Positions 36,159-49,500 of a stretch of 64,000 nt of DNA are shown in pieces. The notes under the pieces were generated by a model. It searched no databases. It saw only the letters and a list, made by a program, of their open reading frames with translations, and was not told the origin of the DNA. The stretch lies in the NCBI RefSeq assembly GCF_004027225.2, contig NC_044284.2, forward strand, positions 39,666,420 through 39,730,419, given 5' to 3'. The translations under genes were made by a program, and so were the position numbers. Source of the stretch: Strigops habroptila (lineage: Eukaryota > Chordata > Aves > Psittaciformes > Psittacidae). Position 1 is the first letter of the stretch, and each line of letters starts with the position of its first letter.

Positions 36159-37186
36159 CTTCAGTAAAAGGCCCTCACAACAGCATTACAATTAAATAAC
36201 TGATGTATCACTGAACAAAAGGAAAAAAAAAAAATCAGGTTATAGAGAAAATGTTTTTAATAATAAAATAGTGATAAAGTAAAAACAAAGGCAAAAGTTT
36301 CTGAGAAGGAGGCATACATGAAAGATGGGCTTCAAAAGGCAGAGGTCAGTAAGTCCTTCTGCATCAACTTAATAATATGGACTTTGGTAAGCTTGTTTTA
36401 AAGGCAGAGTGAGAAAGGGGGGGGTGTGGGGAGTGGAATCCAAATCTAAACAGAACAGCAAACACGGGATCAAATAACAAGTTCACCAGCTCATCAGCAG
36501 TTAACATCCTTCCAACAACTGCATAACCTTATGTGCTCTCTACTTCCTGCTTCCTGAGATTCTGCCTTAGTCACGGCTGCACAACCTTCATTGTTTTGTT
36601 AAGCCTCTCTACCACAAGCCCCAGCTAGCCAGCTTCATGCTGCAGGAGATGGGTCTGCATTCTGCTGATCTCTTTAGTCCCAACAGAAAATAGAAGGCAA
36701 GCAACCTTCAAATAGAATATGTTAGACATGTATTTCATTATCCTCCTTTTATTACACATGCTGCGCTGGGACATACAGTAAGGACCACACCTGCTGCATT
36801 GCAAAGATTCTGTCACTTATAGTTTAAACCCAAGTAATTTAAGCAAGAGTCTTGCATAAGCTAGTGTTCAGTTCCTAGCCACAATCGGAGAAACTGTTTT
36901 AAAAATGATGCTTGCTGCACATCTTTTGACACTGCAATTCACAGCTACTCTCCAACCCTCATTCCTTGTTTATCCTTAAACCACACAAGGAAGTAGCCAG
37001 GGTGTTTTAGTCGTTAAGAAATTGAAAGTGATAAGGAATTAAATTATGCACTGGGTATGTAATAATACCAAAAATAAAAGAAAAAACCTACTTCATTAAG
37101 ATCATACAATTAATCAAACAGAGTATATATATAATATTTTTTTTTAAGCCCTGGGATTCAAGGCGTCCAAAGTTATTAAAATAAAG

Positions 37187-37203
37187 TTCATTCACAGAAC
37201 AAA
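37187..37203 (-). promoter_or_regulatory. Second UGU-loop stem-loop in RC3H1 3' UTR
   Basis: RC3H1-sense strand reads TTTGTTC-TGT-GAATGAA: seven pairs of which two are G-U wobbles, with a UGU triloop closed by UUC/GAA. It keeps the UUCUGUGAA core of constitutive decay elements but has a weaker stem. Located 245 bases after the stop codon. Confidence 0.35.
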
Positions 37204-37447
37204 ACCAAATTTAATTTGAATTGCTTGCAGATACTGCTAATTTTCATTTTTTTTTAATTAAAAAATGCGTTAATGTGAACTATGTGCAGGATTTGTTTCT
37301 AGTAGTTGTGTTTGTGCACATTGCCTCTGGACCTGCTGCTCTGCTACTGCTGTTGCTCCTGGGTTTCTCCAATCACCCCTGGAAAAAAATGTGACGGAAG
37401 CTACCAACACCCCAGCAAAAGAAACTCTGGGGTATGCTGGCCTCACT

Positions 37448-37598
37448 TCATGGAGCAGATGTGGGTGTAACTCCCACTCTCTGGGAGTCATGGTTGTCTC
37501 CTCCTCCCTCTGGGTCCTCCGACAGGCTGAGAGATGCTGTCTTGTTTGACAGGAGGCCAATGTTCTCTTGAGTCAAAGCTGATCCATTTGGAACATCA
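37448..37598 (-). CDS. RC3H1: RC3H1 exon 20 (C terminus)
   Basis: Completes Ser, then [20 protein letters not shown] to VGVTPTSAP and TGA at 37,448-37,450. The acceptor is a tandem CAGCAG: the distal AG starts the exon at 37,598 and matches human; the proximal one starts it at 37,601 and adds one Ser. Confidence 0.96.
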
Positions 37599-40500
37599 CT
37601 GCTGAAAGAAAGTTGAGGAGAAAGGGGGAGGGAGGGAAGTAATAAATAACATTTTTCATTTATTTTAAGTAAAAGGACTCCAATTACTTGCTGCTGCAGC
37701 ATCAAATGAGCAGTTGTGAACATATGTAAACATGCGAAGACTTGCCCTCTATAGCAAACAGGTTATCTGGGATGCTGCACATACCAGAAAAAGAACAACT
37801 AAGATAAGACTAATTGAAAACAAACAAGATTACATATTTTTAGGGTTCTAGATGATTTACATTTTTCAAATATTTCAGTATATGCCACAAAATGTACATT
37901 ATCAATTCATACAATGCATACATTCCAGAATATTTGACTTATCGGGATTTTTTTTAATAATTAAAAAAAGTTGTTTCAATTTTATTACTTCCAGAGTTTC
38001 ATATGGAAAAATTAGTTTATGCTCCAGAGGCCTCAATCTAACGGTGCAGCACAGAACTCAAGAACTGGTTATAAGAAGAAACTGCAGACTTCATAAGCAA
38101 TTGAGAGGTCTAAGTTTTCTAAATACACTTTCTGAATAAATATCCAAACTGCTCACATGAAATTATGCGAACTCAGTGAAACATCTGAGCTTTTCTCTTC
38201 AAAGTGTTAATTTGAATACACACAGATGCTTGCAGCCATCTGAAAACGTTTGTTGTATAGATATCCAATATTACCAGCCAACATCTTTTTTCAATGGACT
38301 ATCAAAAGTGAATTGAAATCAATCCCAGTATCTACACAGATAAAGATTACTGCCTGCAAATAAAAGTGAACTCTGTTTCAAAAGTTACATGCCTTCCTAA
38401 ACAACATCCAATCCACAAAGTGTAGTAGAATGGAATAACTGTCCTCTCATTTCCAACATTTCTTTGAAACTAAACCAGCAGATCAAGATTTCTTTTATGG
38501 CTGTTTACCTCCTGCCTCCTGCTCCTCCCTATAAATCATTCAATATTGACTACATGGACTTCTGGTCTTACAAATGCTGCAATACTTCTGTTGAATTAAT
38601 TGTCATTAGTCTGTTTCCACTCCCCTATTCATCAGCTGAAATAGCCCTTAATTCATGCTTACACTATAAAAATTTGATTTTATAATCTTTTCCTAGTAGA
38701 TGCTTCCACATCAGAGCTAGTGTGAGCAGGGGATATTATTCATATATCAGAGGGTGACCCTGACTAAATCCTTCTTCTGATATACAAAGGAAGGTTGAAG
38801 ACCCATGTTACCTGAATGTCAGTGCAAGGTCCTCAGCTGGAACCTTGCTTTGCGGATCTAATTGTCCATTTTCTGTCTGTTTAGTAGTGCCCAGTTTGTT
38901 TTTTATATCCAGTGAAGACTGGCTCTCCTTTAAAAAAAGGAAAAAAGAAAAATTTTTTAATTTTTGCATTGAAAGAATTTGACACTTCATCTGCAGGACC
39001 TATAACGAAGGCCTGTAAATTGAAGTCACACAATGTAACCCACAAAAAGCCATGAGACAAGAAAACAGACTCAGTAAGATAATGCTCTTCTCAGGACACA
39101 GTATTTCCAGAAAGGAAGGGACAATTCTTGTAACAACAAGCAAAGACCAGAGACTGTAACAGCACACACACTTCTGAACACTAGTCTGCACCTGTAGAAG
39201 TTTTCTGTGTTAAAACAGTCTAACTCATGGCACAGTGACCGGGGAGACAATTCATAGTTTTCAACAAATTCATTGCCACACTTATTTTTAAAATACTCTG
39301 CTAATATTTTGTTGCCGTTTGAAGTAGCTAGATTTAAAATTCCTCATAAAGAATCATCAAAAAACTTCTCGGAAGGTTCTGAAGAATGAAGAGATGAGGA
39401 AGGAGGTGGATGACTCCAGGTGTGGTCATCTAGCAGAGAGCCTTTTTGCCAGGGTAAAAGGGCTGCAGCCAGCTACACAGCTCTCCACTTCTTTGCCTCC
39501 CACCCCCATGGCACTCACCATGCTCAGCTCACGGGTTCTCTTCCCAATTTCCCTTTCCACCTGGTGTAGCTCCAAGCTCAGCTGTTCACTTGAGATCATC
39601 CCAGGCCACTTGGGAGGTGGCGGTGGGGGCTGTGGTTGGCCTGCCAGGGTAGTCGTCTCCCTCTGCAACAGCAGCCTGTTACTAACAGCCTAAATGCATA
39701 AAGCCAAGCACATACACAACTGAGCACACAACACACCAAGCACAGAAAGAGCTCTAGGCCATAACTCTAGATTATTGCTTATTTGCAAAACCAAGGCCTT
39801 CCCTTGCCATGCTTAACAAGATCCCAATCGAAGTAACTTCTAATGCAAATATAAACATTTTTTATACGCAGACAAGTCTTTTCACTTTTAAACAAGCAGT
39901 GTTAAATACCTTTTACTGTAATAAATTTCCAGGGATTTTTCCCATACACAGATCCCTTCTCAAAACTAGGATTAAGCACACAAATAAAAGCACTACTCTC
40001 ATGAGCTATTTGTTGAGCAAAAGACAACAGCGAACAAGCAAATCTGCTGCTTTAATTTACAGTAGCAGATCTTAAATTCTACAGTAGAACCAGAATTATA
40101 TTACCAAATCATATAAAACATCTTGAGAGATGTGGATGTTGAATTTGTAGCTCTCTACTGACCCAGATTATGAAGCACAGGAAGAGAGGGGGGCAGGTAC
40201 AGTCATTCACAAGCTGCAAGTTACTAGCAGCCAAGTAAAAGCAGTAGTCATGTTGGCCACTCCAAAAAACTGCCAATCCCTGGGAATCAATTCTCTAAGT
40301 GTGCAGTCTGCATTTAAACACACTATCTACTACTCTGCACAACCAAACATCTGGCTGGTCTTCAAGTAGAAATGCTCATTCATCTGAGAAACAAACAAAC
40401 AAACAAAGTTCATGCTTTGATGGAATTGGGTGATTGCTACAACCTTGGAACAGGTAAATCAATAAAGCCTCCTGGATGTCAAATATCTGCTTGCAGCTTT

Positions 40501-43500
40501 GAACGCAAGAAAAATTGAAAGCTGTTGTCACTTAAAATAACTGATTAGTTCTGACAAATTCAAATTATGATAAAATCAAAGCTCAAAACTCACCTATGTA
40601 GGATTTAACACTGACACAATCACAGTAATAATGAGCAGGAGAGGCAGGCCACTTACAAGTTTTGCAATTTTCCAATACTCTTCTATTATGGCAGACATGC
40701 AAGATTTAAAACATTTTGTCCTCTTGTTCCCAAACAAGAGCACAAGAACACAAGTTATGTTTCAAGTAACTACAAAATGCAGTACTTGTAATTGCTGCTG
40801 CGACTTAAAAAAGTAACTAAAGCTTTGCTAAAAAAATTCTTTCCTTATGCCTTGACATTTCTACCTTCTGTTTTTCACAAAACACAAAGATTTCAACTCA
40901 TTCTTTTCTAAATGCAGACTGCCATCTTTCCTCATGTTAAAAGTGACTATATTTCTTCTAAGCGAGGAGATGTAAAATATTATGCTTAATTTCTCAAGCT
41001 AAGTATCTCTATTTTTTGAATCTTGTGGCTTGTGCTATTTAGGAAGAAACAGGTACAACACAAAGCCAAACATGAAACAGATGAAGGTCATAGCTTTCTG
41101 TACATAAAAATCAGACATTTTCAATGGCAGTAAAGCCAAAAGAACACGTATCTTATCTGTAGCACAGGTTTGCCTCTGAGTATACAGGTGAACAGAGAGG
41201 GGCAGTAAGTGAGAGAGAATGAAAGCAATAAATGAGTACAGAGAGTTGATTCAAGTATGGTGTTGATTTGCACATGAAGTGCAGAGACGTTTCTGCTGCT
41301 AAGCAGAGCGCTTTCCACTCGTACCCTAGTCTTGATGCATGGCATCACACAATTAAGTATTGTTACTGAATATCATTACAGTCACAGAAAGATCAACTAA
41401 TGAAAAGCAACTTTATTAGTTTCATCTCTCTCCATACCACCCCTCATCACTCTTCCAACCATTGGTACCAACCTCTAGTCCTCGCATTTGTGTCTGCTGG
41501 CTAATCTGATGGTCTACTTGCTGCAGCTCCATGCGCAGCTGCTGCTCTCGTTCAGCTGAGGGCAACTGTTTCCCATGACCAGCCACATCTGACATGGACA
41601 GTCTCTCCCTTTGGGATCAGAAAAGCCAAAATAAGGAGATTTCTAAGAAAAGCTTTATTCAGCTGGCACAGGAGGGAAAAAAAAAAAAATTTACAGAAAG
41701 GCAAAGAAAAACCAAAGCAGTCCTACCTGTCATTGAAACGTCCCTGAGAAGGTATATTTTGATGAGGAGAATATGGAGAGCCTCCCCAGCCACCAGGAGT
41801 TCCATAAGGACTGTAGTCTGCCAGTGAATGGAAAAAAAAACCATGCTGCATTACTACAAAACTATCCTTTAAGTAGTTGAGCCAACACACAGAACTGGAT
41901 AAACATTAGAGAAAACCCAGAAAGGCCAGCCCTCTAAGAGTGAGGAAGCCTAATGTTTCTTCTGCTGAAATGAACACAGAAATACTACTCATGACTAGTC
42001 TTGTGCATAATGCACGATTTTTCCTGCATGTCCAACAAGATTTGTGACAGCCTTCCAGAATTTGAGGTTGTGATGGACTTCAGGGAAGACAAAAAAAACC
42101 CACAACACCCCACCTTACAGCCACCGTGACAGCAATTATTTTTACTACTTAAGTTCCTAAAAGACTCGAGAGTTGAATGGTAATTGAGATGCCTAGTTAA
42201 CATCACTTTGAACATAAAGTTTTCAGGGAAGCCAGAGCTCCACCTGTGAAAAAGTCTAGATAGTTATTGATTGAATTTAGCAAATGAGTTTTTGTTTTGT
42301 TTCCAGCAGTTAACTCCTGAAAAAGTCTAGAAGAAATTTGGGGGAATATAAATAAGTCTCTTCTTAAGATTACTCAACTCGCCTCAAGAAAGAGATCATC
42401 TCCTGGAGTGAGATATACAGCCACATTGCATGTGATTATAAAATACATGTGTAGAAAATAAACTATTCCTACTTTATTTGCTTTGCCTAATAGTGCACAA
42501 AGCAACACCTGCATTAAGCTTGCAATCACCCATAAAGTAGGAGTGCAGTAGAGTACTTTGTTATGATGGTTTTGCATTATATATTTGGGAAAGCAGTAAG
42601 TTTCTGGATTCTACTACAAGACATAAAAGAAATCTCATCTCAGCAGGACCAGCAGAACAAAGTAACTTTTTCCAAACAGCAACAACAAATCACCAACACA
42701 TACACCACGTGTGCACAAACGTGCCCTTGCCTTTTTCTTCAGGCTTCTCAGTGTAGCCTTACCTAGAGATATTTTTAGTGGCATAACGTATATCTCATCT
42801 ATATTTCTAAGACAAGAAACAAGCTTACAGGGGCTGTCTTCAACTTCAACTATACTGGTAGCACTAAATAAAACAGCAACAGACAGCAAAATCCAAGCGT
42901 AGATCATCATACCTGAAATGATCGATTTGGTGGTAGCTCCCTGAACCGCCATGGCCTGGATGGGACCAGAATTCTGATACATGGCTTTGGAAGTACGAGA
43001 GATAGCCCCAAATCTCGACACAGTTGGTCGGTCTCCAAATGGAATGAGGTCATCATCACCAGTCTCTGCTGCTCTTCGTTGCATGTCTAATCGCTGGTCA
43101 CGCATGGCTTTACTGTCTACGTTCTAGACAAGATATGGAAAAGGCAGTCAAACTTATTCAGAAATAAGCAAAATCACATTGCTTTTACAACAAATTGGTA
43201 CACCAATATAGTAAGTGTCACTTGTATTCTCTATTTCCTTCATCCGTAAACTAGTCTTCCTATTCTACCAGCCTACTTCTTGCTGTAGAGCGATGCTTAA
43301 ATATTAGTAAGAAACCAAATAGTGGTGGTATTTCAGAATCCTATTTATTTTCTTTTACATTCATGACTCCAATAATGACATCCTAGCAGCCCTTTTTTCC
43401 TTTTTTTTCCCCCAACACTGGCTTAGCAAAAATGCAGCAGCACAGAATAAGATCACAGCCAGACACCCACAGCTTCAGTGAAGGACTGAACACAGCATAG

Positions 43501-46500
43501 AGCTAGAAATTGCCCTCAAAAAGAATCAGCCTAGTATTATGTTACAACTATGCTTCTCAAAAGCTTCATGCAAGTTTGGGTATTCTTGTGGTCACAAACC
43601 AGAGAGTCCTTCAAGTAAAAACTAATAAAACAGCAGCAATAATCACCTTAAAAGGATTTAATAGCACAAATTTATAGCATCTCCCTCTGACAGAAAGTAC
43701 ACAAAGCAATAGATGGTCATGTTTAATTAACAAGCTGCCAGTAGAAAGTCATTTTGGATTTCAAGCAAGCATAAAGAATCATGGCAAAATATCTCTTGCT
43801 ATCATGGCTTTAGAGCAGAGTGGTTAACCTGCACCTATATCCAGAATTTTAGAACAGCTACAAAGATGTGGGACTATTTGTAACTTTGAAAACAAAGCAA
43901 ACACTCTGCACACTTGCAAATGCATTGTTTGACTGCAGTGCACTTTTGAGCTTAAATACAAGCACTGCCGTCACCCTGGAAAGCAAATGAAAGAATCCCT
44001 CCAAATCCACAGCAGTATCAACCTTTCTTCTGTGTTCCCCCAATCCCTACATACCGCCATCTCCACACTCCTTGCTGCCACAACATCTTTGGGTTTTGCA
44101 TCTTTGGTTCCAATGTAGGAGCCGATGGTGTCACAGGACCAGGGAGAGTACTGGCTGTAGTCATTTCCTTTGTATTTCCCAGCTACCTTCAGGTCTTCAT
44201 CCAAGTACTGCACAAAAACAAAAATCTGGTTCTGTAAGTGAAGGGAAGAAGCAGCTTCACAGCCACCAATACTTAGTTCGACAACAGTGAACTTGAAAAA
44301 CTACCAGGATTATTTTTTAATCAGATACATCACCATTTGGAATTAGGCCACGGCAAGCATGAAATGCATGAAATTCTGATCACCTGGCTACACTCCCTGT
44401 GCTGACTGTTCACTTGGCCAGTATGAGAGTGATATTTTGACCTTGGTTAAAAAATAAACCTCCATCAAGCTGTTACTTTATTGTAAACATGTCAGGAGCA
44501 AATGAAGAAGTCCAGTAACCGTGAAGACTACTTCAATTAATAATGGCTCAAAACTATTTCTTTTGGTTGCACCAAAAGCAGATAGCTCAGGATCAGTAGG
44601 AAGTCAGACAAACAACAGCTAGCTGAGAAAATGGAGACTGCACCATAAGGGCTTCCCACCTAGAGTACAAAATCTCCTCCCCCCACATTGTACTGTTCTA
44701 ACTTTGTTGTCTTCACCAAACAAAGCAACACACAAACACCAAAGTATTTTCCAAATATGCTAGCAAGTTATATTTTTGTCAAAAATATGCTTACCTCCTC
44801 TGAATGAAAAGGATGAGGCAAGGTTGGTGACGGTGCAAAAGGAGGTGGAGAAATCACCTTCCTCTCTTCTAGCTGGGCCATGATCTCTTTCCTTCGCCGA
44901 TGAAGTTCATCCAGGCTGGGATGAGGCTGAAATGAAGAAAGAAATATGTTACAAAGCTTCTGAAGCATTAATGCACAAAACTAATAATTTAAAAAACGTT
45001 GTTTACCCAAACAAAATAGGGCAACCAGATACTTCGACAATGAATAGACAGTATCATTACAATAACAAATAATGACCACTTTGTCAAAGTCCATCTGTTG
45101 ACTTTCATGTTTAATATAGGATATACATGTTCCTACACTGGCCATACACCCCAAAGGCAAGGAATGTTATTTTGCCTAGAACTGATTAGATACTCAAGTA
45201 ACCCAGTGTTCTAACTTTAAAACTGTTGATCTTTTAACTCACAGGTAGCTCAACATGAATCTGTGTTCCAACTTGGCAAAGTTTCCACTGAAACATGTTC
45301 CTGCATGGCAGGTCCCCATTTCAGTCATATGGGGGGAAAGCGGTAGAACTCTACAGATCATAACCTATTCACAGTTAGTTTATGTTTATTATTCATTTTG
45401 CAATAGAATTAAACATCCCAAAAATGTGACAAACTCAAAACTGAAACCTAGGAACTATGTAAAAATGCTTCCTGGACTCAGCAATACAATTCAGAGACTT
45501 CAAACTGAATGACAGCTATGTAGATCCAACTGTTCAGGACTCCATTCCGGCTGATGATTCACCAAGTTTGTACATTTCTAGGAAGTCTCTCCAGTCAGCA
45601 ATTTTAAAGCAGAGAAAATTCAGAAGAGCAGAGTTTCAGTTCCCTTATCAAGGGATGCATGTTTGTATATTTATTTAGGCACAGAGGTGGTCAGTACAAG
45701 AATGCACACATGGCCACTTCCACACACTGTATTTAATTTGCACTACAAAGGTGGTGGCCCTCTCCAGTCTAATCTTTGTCGGAGAAGTCAAGACCATGAG
45801 ACACTTCCAAAGTTAATTACAATGCTTTTCTACTTTGAGCATTAAGTAGCAGCCTGCTCTTTTCCATATTAACATAATTACAATTGCGGAGTTGACCAGT
45901 AGCTAAACTGCCTTCCAGTTTTAATCAGCTTTGTCAAATGTACCCCTTCTTAAAGATCGAACTTCTAATTCCTCATAATCCCCATCACCTTACTACAAAA
46001 ATATTCAAATTCTTACGTAGTTCACAGTTTCTCTCTCAAACTACAAAAATGTGATATAAACCCCATACCCTGTGGCATGAAGGCCTGATTTGACCAAGAT
46101 GTGGAGTCACTGGGCAATAACCCTCTGTTTGTTGGTATCTGTCTCTGGATTCAGGTATGTAGGAGGGTACAGCTGCTTGTGGAATTTCAATGGGTACAGG
46201 GCTTCCTCGGACAATCTCCTCTCGCTGATATGGCTGGACAGGGGGATATACACGACGACTGTCGTAGTGAGGTGGGTATATGGGTTGTCCCATAGGAGGA
46301 TACTGCTGCGGTTGCGTGTACTGTGGGCTCACCACACGATCCTGAAGGTAGGGTGGGTAATGGTCTAAATAAGGTGGGCCAGGTTCAGGAACTGATGGAG
46401 GAGGTCGGACAAAGCGAGACATGGACTGAGTGGGATAGTAAACTCCTGAAAGAGGGCAAGAGGAAAACAAATAAAAACAAACCCACAAACAAGATAAAGT

Positions 46501-49500
46501 GATTATCACAACCGACCACAAAACAGAATTGTTTCAAATACTCCAGTCTACAAATATCATGAAGACAAGAGTATAAATTAATTCACTTTTGTTGTCTGCC
46601 CCACTGTCTAACCAGTATTTCTACTCCAAAATTAACCACAGAAAAGCAAAAGGTGATCCAAAGCTCAAGTGACACAGTTCAATTATCTAAATAAGATACC
46701 AGCAAGGCATAAAGGTTACAGTAGCTGGAGAAAAGGTGGTGAGACTGAGTCTATCACAGGAGCCACAGCAGTCCTGCTAGCATGCCAAACAAACAATTCA
46801 CTAGAATGTCTCTGCAGATTGGTATGAATGCTTTTAGCTAGACAAGACTTAAAAAGTAAACTGAAGTTTACTTAGCCTGTACATCCATGCAACTAAAATT
46901 CAATTTGTCTCAAAATATCAGAGCCACTGCCTGTGTAGAGAAACATGGATTAATTAGAATTTAAAGTTACCTAAAGATTTGTTCTACCTCTTGAATAGCA
47001 GAAGGAAATTTCATACTGTGAATCACCAAAAAATTCTAAGAACACAGCCCTCAGTTACATGAAGATTTTAGTAATCTATCTAGGATCTCTTGATAATTAA
47101 AAAATAAGCACGAATACATGCACATCATCAACAACACGTGCATCAAGTTTTATGGACAGCTCAGATCTTCATTCGCACAGAAGAATCAAATCTAAGCTCT
47201 CCCCCCCGCTTCAAAACACTCTGCAACCTTCTAAAAAACTGTGGCGTTCCCCTGCCCCCCTTCCTTTCTAGGGCTTTTTCTTCTTTTTCTCCACTTCTTT
47301 CAGTCTTTCATTCCTTATTTTTCCTTCACATTAATTTCACTTTATGTAATTTCTCTCTCCAATCTTACGTTGTGCAAGAATCAGTCTTTATATATAGCTC
47401 TACCTTTTCTTTTTAATCCCCTTCAATATTATCTTTGTCCACTTGGTCTCTTCACACTCACTTTTCTTAGGTAATTTTTTATGGTGTTTTACTTTTCGTG
47501 CCACACCCTTCTCTAATTTCACTTGTCTCTACCCATCACATGCATATGCAGACACTTCTGAAACACTCACACACTTTTCATTAAGGACATAAGTACTTTC
47601 ACCCCTCAAGCATAACCCCCTCTGCTGGTTAAACTCAATTTCCATTTTCCCCGAGTGAAACTGAATTAAGATTTACCATATTAGATTCCTAAGCCTAGTT
47701 AGGAAGAACTGAAAGAAAAGGAGGATTTGCTACACTGGATGGGTATAAACCTCTGTTTTCAACTGCACTGACATCCTCAGTGAAGGCATAAAAAGCCTGA
47801 CGATTTCCATTTTATTATGTCATCACCACATTAGTGCCTACAGTCCACGTGATACTCAAAACTCCAACTTGAAGGCTTAAAAACACGAGAGTGGGAAGAA
47901 AGAGTAAAATCAGTATGAAGATGAAAGATAAAGAGCTTGATCTTAAACTTACCTTGTTGGTAAGGTGCTGGCTCAAATGGTGGGGCAGTTCCTCTAGGAT
48001 CTTGATAAAACACATCTGCTTGCTGAGTATTATACAACTGAGACCCTCGTGGTACCACTTGCAACTGCTTGGTGACTGAAACCGAAGGCATATCTGGTGC
48101 CCGAGCAGGCACAGGATGAGGGTTCACTGGTAAGGCAGAAATAGAGCTCTTGGGAACAGATTCCAGCCTAAAAGGTACAAAGATGGCACTGCTCATTAAG
48201 GCCTGATATAACACACTGTACTATAAAACAGTCTATCCTCCACCTGCTGAAGGCTTACATCACCTTCTCCAATTAAAATATAAGCAAAAAGTGAAGTAAA
48301 ACAGTTTAGAGTTTTAGCTTTAGCTTTAATTTTCTACTCTACTTTTTAATCACTTGAAAACAAATGAACAAAACCAACAAAAACCCAAACCAAACCAAAA
48401 AAAAAAAAAAAAAATCACCACAAGACCAAAAGAAAAATCCCATTCTGTTTCTTTTCTAGAGAATGGGTTTGTTTCTACTGCATATTTACACATATGACAC
48501 TTCAAACAACAGTTAGAAAGACTCGTACATGTCAGGAGGAGATCCAGGGGCACTGCTACTCAGATGGTCAATCTTCCCTGGCTTCAGAGCTGTTTCATAA
48601 CCGGAGTCAGTCCCTCGAGAAATAAGTTGTGTCACTGTGCTGCCTGTTGACACAATTCCATTTGGCAGAGCAGAAGTTTTCCTATTGGGCAAATCCACTC
48701 CCCCTTCCTCTGAGAGGATAGCTCCTGAAGGCAGGCCCACCTCATTTAGCTGGCCCAGGGATGCACTCAGGGGTCTTCTGGGAACCAAACGCTTGTTCAT
48801 TTTACGGAATCTTCAGAAAAAGAAGCCACACATCAAACATTGAAACAAAAAGAATAGAGAGATCCATTTTCAAGATTTTTTTCAAACAGAGATGCTACCA
48901 AAAGCTTCAAGTTTTAGCTCAAGTTTCCTAAGGCCTTGTGAGAGTATCTGTTAGACTACAACTTCGCTGCTATTTGAACTGTTACTAGCAGTTCCAATCA
49001 GAACAAGGATGGATTTTTAATGACAAGTGCATCAAGAATTCACAGACACTTCACACAGCAAGGTTAAAATCTTACGTCCTGTATACACATGCATTTCAAT
49101 GGCACAGAAGAAAAACAAACCCAAACATCATATAAAATACTACCTACAGTAACAGAAGCTTCAGAATAAGGATCACAGACTATTCAAGTTAATTTTATTC
49201 AGAGATGAAATTAACAGCAGAAAATTCAAGTGACAGAAGATGAAGATTCTCTTTTGCACCATTTGCCCAACAATAAGCCAAGTCAAGTGTTTATTGCCAT
49301 GTGATATCTTTTAAAGCACAGTTTCTTAAAATTTATGTTACTTTACCAATATGCAGATTATACCATTTGCTTCATTTGGTAAGCAACTGCAGAGATAAAC
49401 ATCTCTATGAATATGCTGTAATTACAAAGATCTAACTGCTTCTCATGAAAGGCTGAACAAACATTCCACAAAATCAGCAGACTGACAGTACTGGAGCGAC

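Larger units (their letters stand above)
31294..37447 (-). other. RC3H1: Presumed RC3H1 3' untranslated region
   Basis: AT-rich, without coding frames, directly after the RC3H1 stop. Human RC3H1 also has a multi-kilobase 3' UTR (recalled). The left limit is a guess based on the double AATAAA at 31.28 kb. Notable contents are two UGU-loop stem-loops, one long imperfect hairpin, an A19 run and a TA-rich tract near 35.2 kb. Confidence 0.5.

Noticed and set aside
45328-45365. Possible micro-exon (minus strand) that might replace the missing Roquin proline-rich stretch
   Set aside because: The short reading EFYRFPP has only vague similarity and lacks a convincing donor.
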